Of a stretch of 64,000 nucleotides of DNA, positions 1-9,500 are shown one piece after another; position 1 is the stretch's first letter; each line of letters starts with the position of its first letter. The stretch covers positions 21,822,126 to 21,886,125 of the forward strand of contig OY821747.1 in assembly GCA_963682055.1 (NCBI GenBank), given 5' to 3'. The notes beneath the pieces are model-generated. The model worked only from the letters and a program-made list of their open reading frames with translations. It was not told the DNA's origin and did no database searches. The position numbers and the translations under genes are program-made. The DNA comes from Primula veris (taxonomy: Eukaryota; Streptophyta; Magnoliopsida; Ericales; Primulaceae).

Positions 1-416
1 GTACTTATTTGACAATATTATATTAACAGCCTCATAAAACTATGGAGTATTTATCAAGTCCGTATGAACACAAAGTTACAACTCTGGTAAAAGAAAATCA
101 GATGTATATATTATTATATTCAAAAGTACTATATATAAAACGATCATAATTTTTATCAAAGTAAAATAATAAAGAATTAAAAGAATGAAATCAAACAAAA
201 ATTAACTGCAAGAATGAACTTTTAAACAGTTTTTTAACCCTCCAAATGAATGAATGAACTAGTGGTTAGTTACAAGAGAACTGCAAGAATAATTTCTCTG
301 AGCAGTGTTTTATGTGACTAACTAATTTGTAAGTTGTTACTAACCAGATCACCACATTGGCCACTTATAAGTGGCTTATGTGATCAATATTTGTCAATTC
401 TTCAAAAATATTTCTA
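1..416. other. AT-rich flank, no gene seen
   Basis: AT-rich sequence outside the left end of the Mutator-like element. No open frame of note, no splice-flanked exon and no repeat that I recognise. Confidence 0.6.
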
Positions 417-426
417 ATATTGACAC

Positions 427-977
427 GAGCTTGAATTTTTCTACTACACTTTTTCTGATTGTACATAAAATGTATGGTTTGGGTTTTCAGTACAAATCGT
501 ACATTTAATCTATAGACCGTAAATTTTTTGTACCGTTTGGACTAAGAAATTACAGTACTGGTCCCTGCTTCTTCGTTAAACATAATTTCTCTTCATTTCC
601 CTTTCTTTCACAGTTTGTTTACAGATTTTATAAAATAAAAATAAAAACCCAAATCACCAATCAACCAAAATAAAAACCATAACCACCAAATTTTGTCAGA
701 TTAAACCACGTTTAGCTTTAATTCACCGAATTAGATAACCTAATTCAAGCTATTTCTTTATTCCCTAGTTTATTATTTATTTTATATAGTTTCAATTTGT
801 AAAATAGGAAAAAAGATATAAAATATGTCAATTGATTATTCACTTAGGTGATTATAATTGTTGTTATTTGTTTATATTAATTAAAAAAACTTAGAGTTGT
901 TGATATTTTTCCCGTTTTATAAAAATCATGGTTTTTATTCAAATTTGTTTATTTAGATATTTATGACTAATTGTTTG
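427..977 (+). repeat. Left terminal inverted repeat of the MULE, outer part
   Basis: The reverse complement of 23220-23825 matches this stretch almost throughout, including the AT-rich block with GGTTATCTAATTCGGTGAATT and the block ending AGATATTTATGACTAATTG. The Gypsy element begins at 978, directly after the 5-bp target duplication GTTTG (973-977). The arm resumes at 18460. Confidence 0.85.
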
Positions 978-1547
978 TGATAAAGCCATAACTTTGGTCG
1001 GTCACGTTAGGCTTTTCAACAATGATATAATGATAAATCAACCGTGAATAAATGATACTTCCTGATCTTTATTATTGCTCGGATTATTGTCCTTGTTCGG
1101 ACTCTTACATTTGCTCGGATTAGTATTTCGGTTTTACAATTATGCTCGATATAACTATTTAATCTCTCGTCTTGATCTTTCTCCTCTTTTATTCGGTGCT
1201 CGGCTGTCTTTTCTCGGTTTATTTCTCGAAGTGATATGCTTTGGTTAGTTTCTCTCTTTTCTTAACTTCTCTCTATATTTTTTGGATAGATTTTCTGGGC
1301 CCTTTTTCTAGGAGGGGTAGTTGGCTATTTATAGGCAACTGCGCCTTCTAGGATACTGACAAATGTCTTCATCCCAGTGATTTTTCAGACACGGGTCCCC
1401 CTTTGATTGGGCTTGGGCTTTTGGTAGTAGCACCTCAATTCCTATAAAAAGTATGAGATGACCCATTTAAGCGTTGGATACCCATTTATAAAGTGGGTTG
1501 ATTATGACCCGAATAAAATATTCGGGTCTGATTTTTATGTTCTATCA
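978..1547 (-). repeat. Downstream (3') LTR of the Tat element
   Basis: 570 bp, matching 17890-18459 except for two substitutions seen by eye near 1379 and 1383. Contains the palindromic core TTTATAAA (1485-1492) inside CCCATTTATAAAGTGGG, which could serve as a TATA box on either strand. In the element's orientation this is the 3' LTR; in the plus direction it sits upstream of the antisense genes. Confidence 0.92.
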
Positions 1548-1730
1548 AGTGCTCCCTGACTTCCTCGGCGTGGTTTCCATGTCGGGGGAGTCATGTTCGG
1601 TTTGTCGAGAACGTTACTTCGGTCTTGTTTTTCCCAATACTTCATCGAGAAACGCAATAGACTCGTGACGGTTCCCAGGGGGGCACATTTAATGTTTCCT
1701 ATCCTAATATCTTTCTTCGAGGAAAACTCC

Positions 1731-1737
1731 TATAAAG
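1731..1737 (+). promoter_or_regulatory. TATA box of the first antisense coiled-coil gene
   Basis: TATAAAG at 1731-1737, 60 bp upstream of the ATG at 1791 and facing the plus strand. Similar TATA boxes occur at matching distances before the next four small genes (2358, 3381, 4679, 5408), three of them close to a GCTCCCT-like stretch. Confidence 0.55.
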
Positions 1738-1790
1738 GGGTGTGCTCCCTCCATAATTAGGCATTTTACTACTAATTTGCCCGTGACATA

Positions 1791-2111
1791 ATGGCTTCTT
1801 CTGGTTCTACTGGTGAGAGCTCCTTTAATTATATTTCATATTTAGAAACGGAAATCAAGAAATCTCGTACCGCGAATAAGAAACTCGTGGCCAAGGTTTC
1901 AACCTACAAGAAAAGGTTGTCTGACATGGATTCTGATCATCATGTGACGATGGCCGATCGGGATTGGGCCTATGAGCATATAAAGAGGCTCGAGGCTAAT
2001 CTGGCTAAGCAGAAGGCAGCAAAAAGGGCCTATAAGCTTGCCTTCAAGGAGTTGCATGCTCGGTCCAAACCGAGTTCGGATGACGATGAAGAAGGCTCTT
2101 CCTCGAAATAA
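1791..2111 (+). CDS. Small coiled-coil protein, antisense gene 1 of the Tat element
   Basis: 106-residue protein starting MASSG and ending in an acidic, serine-rich tail (DDDEEGSSSK). The middle is highly charged and fits a coiled coil, with heptad-like Leu/Ala spacing from about residue 15 to 90. The C-terminal part contains KRAYKLA-KE-ARSK, which is shared with the next gene, so the two are paralogues. It has its own TATA box at 1731 and an AATAAA signal at 2191-2196, and looks like a complete single-exon transcription unit. It lies antisense to the retrotransposon, just inside the downstream LTR. I recognise no enzyme domain and its function is unknown. Extra antisense ORFs are known from Tat elements, but I do not recognise this short gene as a named family. 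Confidence 0.7.
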   Translation: MASSGSTGESSFNYISYLETEIKKSRTANKKLVAKVSTYKKRLSDMDSDHHVTMADRDWAYEHIKRLEANLAKQKAAKRAYKLAFKELHARSKPSSDDDEEGSSSK

Positions 2112-2190
2112 TTAGTCTTTTGTAATTTCTGTCGTAATTTCTCTTGAATGGGGAGTCTTCTCCTCAGTTGTAATCGAAGTTTTTGGAATT

Positions 2191-2196
2191 AATAAA
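2191..2196 (+). terminator. Polyadenylation signal AATAAA of antisense gene 1
   Basis: AATAAA 80 bp after the stop codon of the gene at 1791-2111, followed by T-rich sequence. A matching AATAAA follows the second gene (2815-2820) and the fifth (5903-5908). Confidence 0.45.
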
Positions 2197-2414
2197 ATAT
2201 TTTCCTTTCCTTGTTCTTGTCTGTTTATCTTCTTGATGTCTTTTTGGATGACTTTAATTGGATTTGGAACTGTGGTTAATTCGCCTTAAATGCTCTTGGG
2301 AAGTTCAAGAGGTTGTATTTATTCGAGATGACCTTTGATCTACTCTTTGTTTCTTCTTATAAAAGGGGACTGTCCCAGTATTTTTTATGCAGTTCATTCT
2401 TTATTAACGAACAA

Positions 2415-2753
2415 ATGGCTTCTCCTCTTGAAAACTATGGTGACAACCTTCCTGAATACGTTGCCCGTCTGGAAGAGGAAGTTCAGAAGGTGCGTTATCT
2501 CGAGAAGAGGGTTGCCCAGCTGTCGGTGGAAGCTCGTCGGGCCGCCGAACTAGACGAGCGATTGGATGCCCTAGAGAAGGAGCACCAGAGGTCTTTGCTC
2601 GACAGTATTCGTGCTCGTGCCCGGATCAAAGAGCTCGAGGCCTCCAGAGATAGGCAGCTTGCTTCCAAGAGGGCTTACAAATTGGCCCTTAAGGAAGTGT
2701 ATGCTCGGTCGAAGAGGAAACCGAATGACGAAGCGGGCCCTTCTATGAAATGA
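2415..2753 (+). CDS. Small coiled-coil protein, antisense gene 2 of the Tat element
   Basis: 112 residues when started at the ATG at 2415 (MASPLENYG). This start is preferred because a TATAAAA box lies at 2358-2364, and an earlier in-frame start would fall before the box. Almost the whole protein is predicted coiled coil rich in Arg, Glu, Leu and Ala (LEEEVQKVRYLEKRV, and RARIKELEASRD near residue 80). The C-terminus, SKRAYKLALKEVYARSKRK, matches gene 1, so they arose by duplication or share a conserved functional end. AATAAA follows at 2815-2820. No domain recognised. Confidence 0.7.
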   Translation: MASPLENYGDNLPEYVARLEEEVQKVRYLEKRVAQLSVEARRAAELDERLDALEKEHQRSLLDSIRARARIKELEASRDRQLASKRAYKLALKEVYARSKRKPNDEAGPSMK

Positions 2754-3012
2754 TTTTATTGTTTTCATTGTATTTCCTCTTTGTGCTTCTTCTGTAACGA
2801 AGTATCAACCAATCAATAAAGATTTCTTTTTCTTGTTTATATCTGAATTATTTTCCCAATGCAATTTATTTTGACTGCGCACGCTTGTGGCCTCATCAAT
2901 GCTTTTCTTGGGCCTTGCGTTTGATCTTATCCATTGGACCTTTTTACTCTTTATATCTAGGGACCAATAGGATTTCTTGAGCCTTGTGCATAAAAATCTT
3001 ATTCACCAGAGT

Positions 3013-3190
3013 TTTCTTGATCTCTGTGCAAAAGATCTTAGATATTTATTTGAACCTAATGCCTTTCCCCAGAAATGACGTGTGTTTCAATGCCATTATT
3101 ACTTAAGCTTTGTGCAAAAGATCTGGGATATTTATTCGAACCGCTGCCCTTCCCAAAAATGACGCGTGTTTTGCTGCCATTATTACTTAC
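3013..3190 (+). repeat. Diverged tandem duplication, about 95-bp unit
   Basis: Two adjacent copies, each running from TGTGCAAAAGATCT through GATATTTATT-GAACC to a GCCATTATTACTT end. Located in the spacer between antisense genes 2 and 3. No coding potential seen. Confidence 0.65.
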
Positions 3191-3472
3191 CCCCTTTAAA
3201 TATTGGTAAGAATCCAAACGTTTCTTGAACAGGTGTGGCTTTTAATTACTCACGCTCTTTAGAATCTTTTGGGAATCCAAACGTTTTTGTTGAACAGTCA
3301 CCTCTTTTGAGTGCCATCGCTTCTGAATACCCATTGGCGAATGGTTGCGACTCTCAATCCCAGCCCTCATCTAATTGATCTATAAATACCTGCTTACAGC
3401 ATGGTTACATCCACACTTCTCATCATATTATTTTCCCCCATATATAGACCCTCATCTTATAATTTCCCTAAG

Positions 3473-3712
3473 ATGTCTGGTCCTTTCACCCAATCAGCAT
3501 TATCTTTGCAAGTGGAGGCCTTTGAAGCCTCCTATAACCATGTACAAAGGCTGTTGAGGGATGCCGAGGAGGAATTGAAGGTGATGCGTTATCACCATAC
3601 CGAGATGGTTCGGGAATTAACTTGGCTAAGATCCGAACTGGCTTACTGCCGACGTGCTCGTCAGGCTCTAGTCGAAGAGAATGAGATGCTAAGGGGGGGA
3701 ACCCGACACTGA
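3473..3712 (+). CDS. Small coiled-coil protein, antisense gene 3 of the Tat element
   Basis: 79 residues from the ATG at 3473 (MSGPFTQSA). A TATAAATA box lies at 3381. Residues about 12-72 are charged and alpha-helical with leucines at heptad-like positions (VQRLLRDAEEELKVM, then LTWLRSEL). The starting MSG is shared with gene 4. It ends just before a long pyrimidine tract. No domain recognised. Confidence 0.55.
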   Translation: MSGPFTQSALSLQVEAFEASYNHVQRLLRDAEEELKVMRYHHTEMVRELTWLRSELAYCRRARQALVEENEMLRGGTRH

Positions 3713-3767
3713 GGGACAGGGATGTCTCTGCCGGGCCCTCTCATCGATACCGATCGACTTCCCCCTA

Positions 3768-4255
3768 ACCTTCCCCCTTCTTTTTTTTCTTTTTCTCTGC
3801 TTTTCCCCATCTTTTCCCATCTCTTCCTTTTTCTTTTCTTTTTTTTATTTCTCCGTTTCCATCATTTCTTCCTCTTCCTCTCTTGTGTTTTTTTTTTTAT
3901 ACTCTGTTTTCTCGTACTTTTTATTCTTTTCTTTTCCCCTTTCTTTTTTGTTTCATTGACTTCCTTTTTAGTTGTCTGTCTCCTTCATCTCTTTATCTTC
4001 TTCTCATCTGTTTTTCTTCTGTGCCTCCTCTTTCTTTTTCTTCATCTTCTCTCCCATCACTTTTTTGCACCACTACGATGTAACAATCAGCCCTATGATC
4101 CAAAGGGTTTTGTGTTACATTTAGGGTTGGTCATTTTTATTTTTGACTCTTCTTTCTTATCACTTCTTCTTTTCTTGCACTCTTCTTCTTTTCCTCTTCT
4201 TGCTTTTCCTTTCTCTTTCTTCTTACTTTTTCTTTTTGGCGTCTCCTGCTCACTT
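3768..4255 (+). repeat. Polypyrimidine (T/C) tract
   Basis: About 490 bp that is almost all T and C on the plus strand, interrupted mainly near 4070-4125. On the element's own sense (minus) strand it is a long purine tract. The long plus-strand frames through it encode Phe/Leu/Ser runs only and are not treated as genes. Confidence 0.8.
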
Positions 4256-4303
4256 GGTCAGCTGATATAGTTGATCCTTTGCCTGATCTTCTGTACTAGC
4301 TCT

Positions 4304-4402
4304 TCTCGGATGTAATAGATCTTTTCGGATGTAATAAGTTTTCTTTTCGGATGTAATAGGTTTTTATCTCGGATGTAATAGATTCTTATCTCGGATGTAA
4401 TA
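4304..4402 (+). repeat. Short tandem repeat, TCGGATGTAATAG unit
   Basis: Five imperfect copies of a roughly 20-22 bp unit built on TCGGATGTAATA, in the spacer before antisense gene 4. It may belong to the 3' end of gene 3's transcription unit, but this is inference. Confidence 0.75.
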
Positions 4403-4781
4403 TTGTCTTTTGATGTAATGAACAATGATGTATTACATCTTCATTAATGAAAAGTATTTTTGCCATTTTATTTTTGCATTTCTTTTTATATAGTACCTGT
4501 GGTTTGTTGTTTGTCGGGAATCTAGATCTTTGAATATCTCGTCTTTATTTCTTTTGCACTGTGGTCTCAGATGTCAGTAGATGTCCCCATCACTGTCAAA
4601 CATATGTGCATGCTCCCCAGCATGTCAGGAAATATGCAATTTCCCAAGCAAGGTCATAAAATATCGTACTCTCCGTTCTATAAGTACTTCTCTTTTCTTT
4701 GATAGTTTATCATCTCTTTTTTCTTTTTGCTTCTCTCTTCCTCAGCCCTTTATTTTCTTCCGTACTAAACAATTTCCTAGA

Positions 4782-5261
4782 ATGTCTGGACATGTGGTGA
4801 GATATCATGCTCAGATGAAGGGCTTGGACTCTGAGGTATCTCGGGTCCGCCGTCGGATGGCAAGGCTTGAGAAAGAGTATGGCGTTTTGGCCTTGAGCTT
4901 GTTCGGCTCTTATCCCGAAGAGACGGTGAAGTGGACCGAGATCTCGGCACTGAGTCGCCAGCTCGATCACTTGTTGCTACAGAGAAACCATCTGGCCAAC
5001 TCCTGGTATGATGCCGAGGAAATTTGGGACCATTCTCAAGATGAGTTTGACAACTCTCCTCAAGGCCTAGCTAGCATAATGGTAAAGAATGCTCGGCTCG
5101 TGGAGCGCGTCAGGGTTCTTACTACGGAAAACAATAGGCTCTTCTCGGAGAATGACGATTTGGTCGCCATGAACGATTCCTATCAAGCTCGGTTGAATTG
5201 TTCTGCTCGTATTGCTTTCTCTCGGTCTGGCAGTTCGGTTTTTCCACCCATTGATCCTTAG
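4782..5261 (+). CDS. Coiled-coil protein, antisense gene 4 of the Tat element
   Basis: 159 residues from the ATG at 4782 (MSGHVVRYH); a TATAAG box lies at 4679, about 100 bp upstream. Two helical segments are visible: residues about 8-75, with basic-leucine heptads (VSRVRRRMARLEKEY), and about 105-145, with LVERVRVLTTENNRLFSEND, which resembles a leucine-zipper-like coiled coil. The tail is Ser/Pro-rich. Starts earlier in the frame would fall before the TATA box. Antisense to the retrotransposon polyprotein, with unknown function. Confidence 0.65.
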   Translation: MSGHVVRYHAQMKGLDSEVSRVRRRMARLEKEYGVLALSLFGSYPEETVKWTEISALSRQLDHLLLQRNHLANSWYDAEEIWDHSQDEFDNSPQGLASIMVKNARLVERVRVLTTENNRLFSENDDLVAMNDSYQARLNCSARIAFSRSGSSVFPPIDP

Positions 5262-5484
5262 ATTGGGCTGGTTTTCTTATGTATTTCCCCTTTTGCCATT
5301 TGTGTTTTATCTTCTGTATTTGACGAATCAGTTGTATCTTTTCGTATTATCTCGTGCCTGTCTTATGAACCATTGTAACGCTTCGTATTTTGTGCCTTTT
5401 GATTCTCTATAAATGCTCCCTATTGCATGTATCTCATTATCAATTTCTACCTCTCTCTTGTTTTATAATTTGCTTTTGCGTGAG

Positions 5485-5847
5485 ATGGCTCCCATCACTA
5501 GGTCTGCCTCCAAAAAGAAAGCCCTTATGGAAGAGGAGCCTACCTTTTTGCTACCTCGTCCCCCTGGCTTTGGGGAGGAGGATTTGACTCCTCTTCAACT
5601 AAAAGAAATTGAGATGTCATGGCTGAAACATGATCTCATGTGTGCTCGGACGGAAGCGAAGAGGTTTAAACAATATTGGGACGAGAAGGGCACTGCTCGT
5701 TTCAAGGCCGAGCAAAAATGCGAGTCTCAGTCTTATGCCTTGAAACAGGCTGAGATGGCGATTTCTCGTTTGGTTAGGGAGAAGGAGCGTCTGGAGGAAC
5801 TTTTGGCGAAGAGGGATGTTGCTATGGGGGATAGTTCGAAAAAGTAG
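5485..5847 (+). CDS. Coiled-coil protein, antisense gene 5 of the Tat element
   Basis: 120 residues from the ATG at 5485 (MAPITRSASKKK). TATAAAT at about 5408 and AATAAA at 5903-5908 give a compact transcription unit. The N-terminus is basic (RSASKKK), followed by a Pro-rich stretch (LLPRPPGF). From about residue 45 to 115 it is a charged helix (LKEIEMSWLKHDL, then LVREKERLEELLAKRD). The C-terminal GDSSKK resembles the Ser/Lys end of gene 1. No domain recognised. Confidence 0.65.
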   Translation: MAPITRSASKKKALMEEEPTFLLPRPPGFGEEDLTPLQLKEIEMSWLKHDLMCARTEAKRFKQYWDEKGTARFKAEQKCESQSYALKQAEMAISRLVREKERLEELLAKRDVAMGDSSKK

Positions 5848-6546
5848 GATGGGTGTATTTTCTTTTTCTGTTGTATTGTTTGTGTTTCCCCCTTTGTGGA
5901 TGAATAAAACTTGTCTTGCATTTGATTCTGTCCTATTTTATTTCCTGTTTGCCTCTCTTTATGTTTCTGAGCATACACCGAACAATATGGCCGGTTATCC
6001 CCCCGGAGAGCGTTGTTAGACTTGATGCTCCCTGTCATCAAGCTAGGAACGGTCTTCGTCCACCTTGTTCGGTGTGCCCTTGTGGTAAGGATTGGTTGGG
6101 AGTCGAGGAACTTTAATCGGGGGATATTCTCGGTGTGATAGTAGTGGTAGCGTATGTGAGAAGCTTTTCGTGGTAGGGTCCACTGGCCGTTTATTTAGAT
6201 TTAATGATGTGAACTGCCTTGGGTAGTGGAATACGCGCTGACGTGGCGAAATCTGGAGCGTTTATATGTTAAAAAGAGCAGCGGTTGTTGACTTTTGTAT
6301 GGTTGGAAAAAGGTAAACCTCTGTTACACGAAAGGACGGTTATTATTTTATTCCTTTTGTGACTCCACTCCTTTCTATTATGCCAAGTAATCCTGTTTAT
6401 TTTTATCACAGAATTTGCTGAAGAAAATATCTCTCTCTCTCTAAAGCATATTCTTCCCGCCAAAAAGGAAAAGAGTTCGGCTGCTTGATCTAGGGTTTCG
6501 TGGTTGTGTTGGAAGACTTGCTGCTGTTCGCGCTTGCTTACTCATA

Positions 6547-9500
6547 ATGATTACTGTAAGTGATTTTTCGTTCTCCCCCCCTTCCCTCTTTTAGGAGTTG
6601 TATTTGATTTGTCGTTGTGGTCATAGGTGTGTCGTTGGTACATGGTTCAGGTTATCTATATATGTCTGATGATTCTGATGTAATGTGCGTGGGGGGGGGG
6701 GGTGGCTCTCGTTCTATTGATGTGGTTCTGGTTTGTGTATTTGGTTAGTATATTGATGGATTTTTGATGATCTTTGTATAGGAAATTTTGACCCAAAGTG
6801 TGGCCCAAGTTGGCACATTCGTGGAAAAGGATTTTAAGGAGCTTGCCGGAATACCTGACAACATACATATCCGGCTTCCTATTTCTGACGAGGAGGTGCT
6901 GGGATTTGTACCTGCCGGCGAGGTGGCCGTGCGCTCTTCGGCATTCTTCACTGGGGGTCTTCGACTGCCCTTTACAAACTGGGTGGCTTCGTTCTTTGAG
7001 GCCATCCAGATTGCTCCGGCCCAACTGGCCCTAAATGGTTACCATACTCTGACTGGGATCCAAAGGCTATCGGAGCTGTCCGGAATACCGATTGAACTGA
7101 AGGATGTCTTCGGAGTCTATAGTTTGAGCTTTGAGCGGCGCAGCTCGTATCTGAAAACCTTGCGGTCCTTTTGCCGGCTCGTCCTCGGTTTGCCGGATAC
7201 CAACAAAGAGCGCAATCTTGGTATTGTTATTGCGTCTGGTGAATGGGCTTGTCCGGGATACCAGATCCCTGGGCCGGCTACCAATGCTCCCACTATGCCA
7301 GACCTCGGCGCCCCCAATGTAGAGGCTCTGTTAGCTCTTTGGAAATGGTGGGGGCCTGGACCTACGCCGGATCCTGCGAGTCGTACGGCTCCCATGTTGC
7401 TCGGTTACCCTATGGGGTCGGTGACCCGGGGGAATCCTGCACCCGAGATCCCCAAAGAGCCCGAGGAGGAATTCTTAAAGGTGGTCCAGGCTCGATGTGC
7501 TACTCGGCTTGGGAAAAAAACCGTTCGTTCTAAGCGTCGTGCATCTGACCCTGTCGTTGAAACAACGAAGAGGGCTAGGGGAACCGATACATCGGTTACC
7601 GAGGAAGATGCTAACGTTGGCTCGGGCGAGGGGGTGTTTGCTGCTTCTCAAGGGGATACCGCCGAGGATGCCTCTGCTCCAGGCGAGGTATGTGTATATG
7701 TATTATGATTTTCTTGTCTTTTGGTTGTTTGTCATTTGGTTCGCTAGTGCTTTGCTTTATTAGTCATCTTGTTTCAGCTACTGACTTCTCCATTGGTTAC
7801 CCTCGCTCTTGCCCGGTCTATGGGTATTATTGTGTTTCAGGGGTCGATCGACGATGTATTCGGACATATGAACCTCTTGACTAACATGGGAGAGGGTACG
7901 ATGACTTTGCCTGTCATCTCGCCTATCCCCACCGAGGGTCCGATAGATTTGCCCGTTTGCTCGCCCCTCCATACTGAGGAAGAGATCGAGCATAGGGCCC
8001 CTGAGATTGAGCAGTTGGAGGAGGACGTGGGGGTGGAAATGGAAGGCAGCGAAGAGAATGCCGGGGATGTTGTGACGGGTGTCGAGGATGAGGCTCTCGA
8101 CGGATCCGAGAAGGGGTTGGTTGACGGGGTTGCAATGACCCGGTACATTGACCGATGTAGGGGTGAACTGCTGGATCAACCGAGAACCTTGAAGATGGGG
8201 TATACGGCTCTGAAACCCCTTGTGTTCAAGAATGCAGAAAGACTATCTGCCCAACCTACAATGTCGGTTATAGAGCAGGCCCACGCGGATGCGCTGAGGG
8301 TACGTGGGGCTCGTATTTCACTATATAGGTTTGGTACTTGTATTTTATTTGGAAACTAATGTGTTGAAGTGCAGATTGCTGTGAGTACCGTGGCGCTACG
8401 GGATCAGCTGGGAGCTCTAGGGGCTGAGAAAGAGAAGCTGGTGGCCGAGAAGGAGAAATTGGTCGCCGAGAAGAAAACCCTGGGCGAGAATTATGACAAG
8501 CTGTCGGTGGACTTTCTGCACCTGACCGAGGATGTCGAGAAATTGAAGGTGGAAAAAGAGAGCATGGCCGTTAAGTACGGCGAACTAGAGGAGGAGAACT
8601 TGCTCCTGGCTGAGGACGTGGAAGCCGAAAAGGCTAAGGTGTCTGCCCTGAAAACGGCACAGGCGGAGGAGCGGAAAAAGTTAGCGATGATGGCCAACTT
8701 CTCTGTATACTGCGCTCATGTGCGGGCGCTCAATTTCGCGAATGTTCCTTTGTCGGATAGGGCGTGGTCGGAGTTGGTGTATCCGTGTCCGCATGGTGCA
8801 CCGCCGAAACCCTTGGACTGGGCGAATCTTCGTGAAGAAGAGCTTCCTCGGCTACCGGGACAGACAATTTCGACAGCGCTGCGTCCTCACTCTATGTCGA
8901 TCCCGTCCACTCCTCGACCGGATGCTACCGTTGTTCCCCCACCAGCATCTCCTCAGGTGGAACCTTGACTATCTTTCTAGCAGTATGTATATATTTTTTT
9001 TTTATTTTTTTTTTATTTTTTTTTTATTTTTTTTTGTATCTAGAAACAGATTCGTTTGGGGAAGTGATAATATAGGTGCTGTGGTTTCTTTCTGTTGGGC
9101 TTGCTTGGGTTAATTTCTTTTGATGGTCGTCATATTTTGAAGGATATGAAAACAAAATATTGTCAGGTACCAAATAACCCCCTTGTCATGGTGGTCTGGA
9201 CCTCGCCTAGTCGTAGTGTAGGTGACGTAATGGAGGATTTGGAAAGGTCTAACGCGTCCCTTACCGCGAAATTGACTTGTGCTTATCAGGAAATCGAGGG
9301 TCTGAATATTCATATTTCCAACCTGGCGATCCGGTTACGTGATTTGGGAGAGAAATTTAGTAAAAAGACTGCCCATTATACGGCAAATAAGGGTAAAGCA
9401 AAGGAACTTCCCAGTGCCCTACGACGTTCTCGTGATGAAGCCCGAGGTCGTGTGACGAGCTTGAGCTTGGTCCTTGGGGCCGTTTTCGAGGACGCGGATC

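Noticed and set aside
3722..4270. Long plus-strand open frame rich in Phe, Leu and Ser
   Set aside because: It is a translation of a polypyrimidine tract; such tracts stay open by composition and the protein has no normal complexity.
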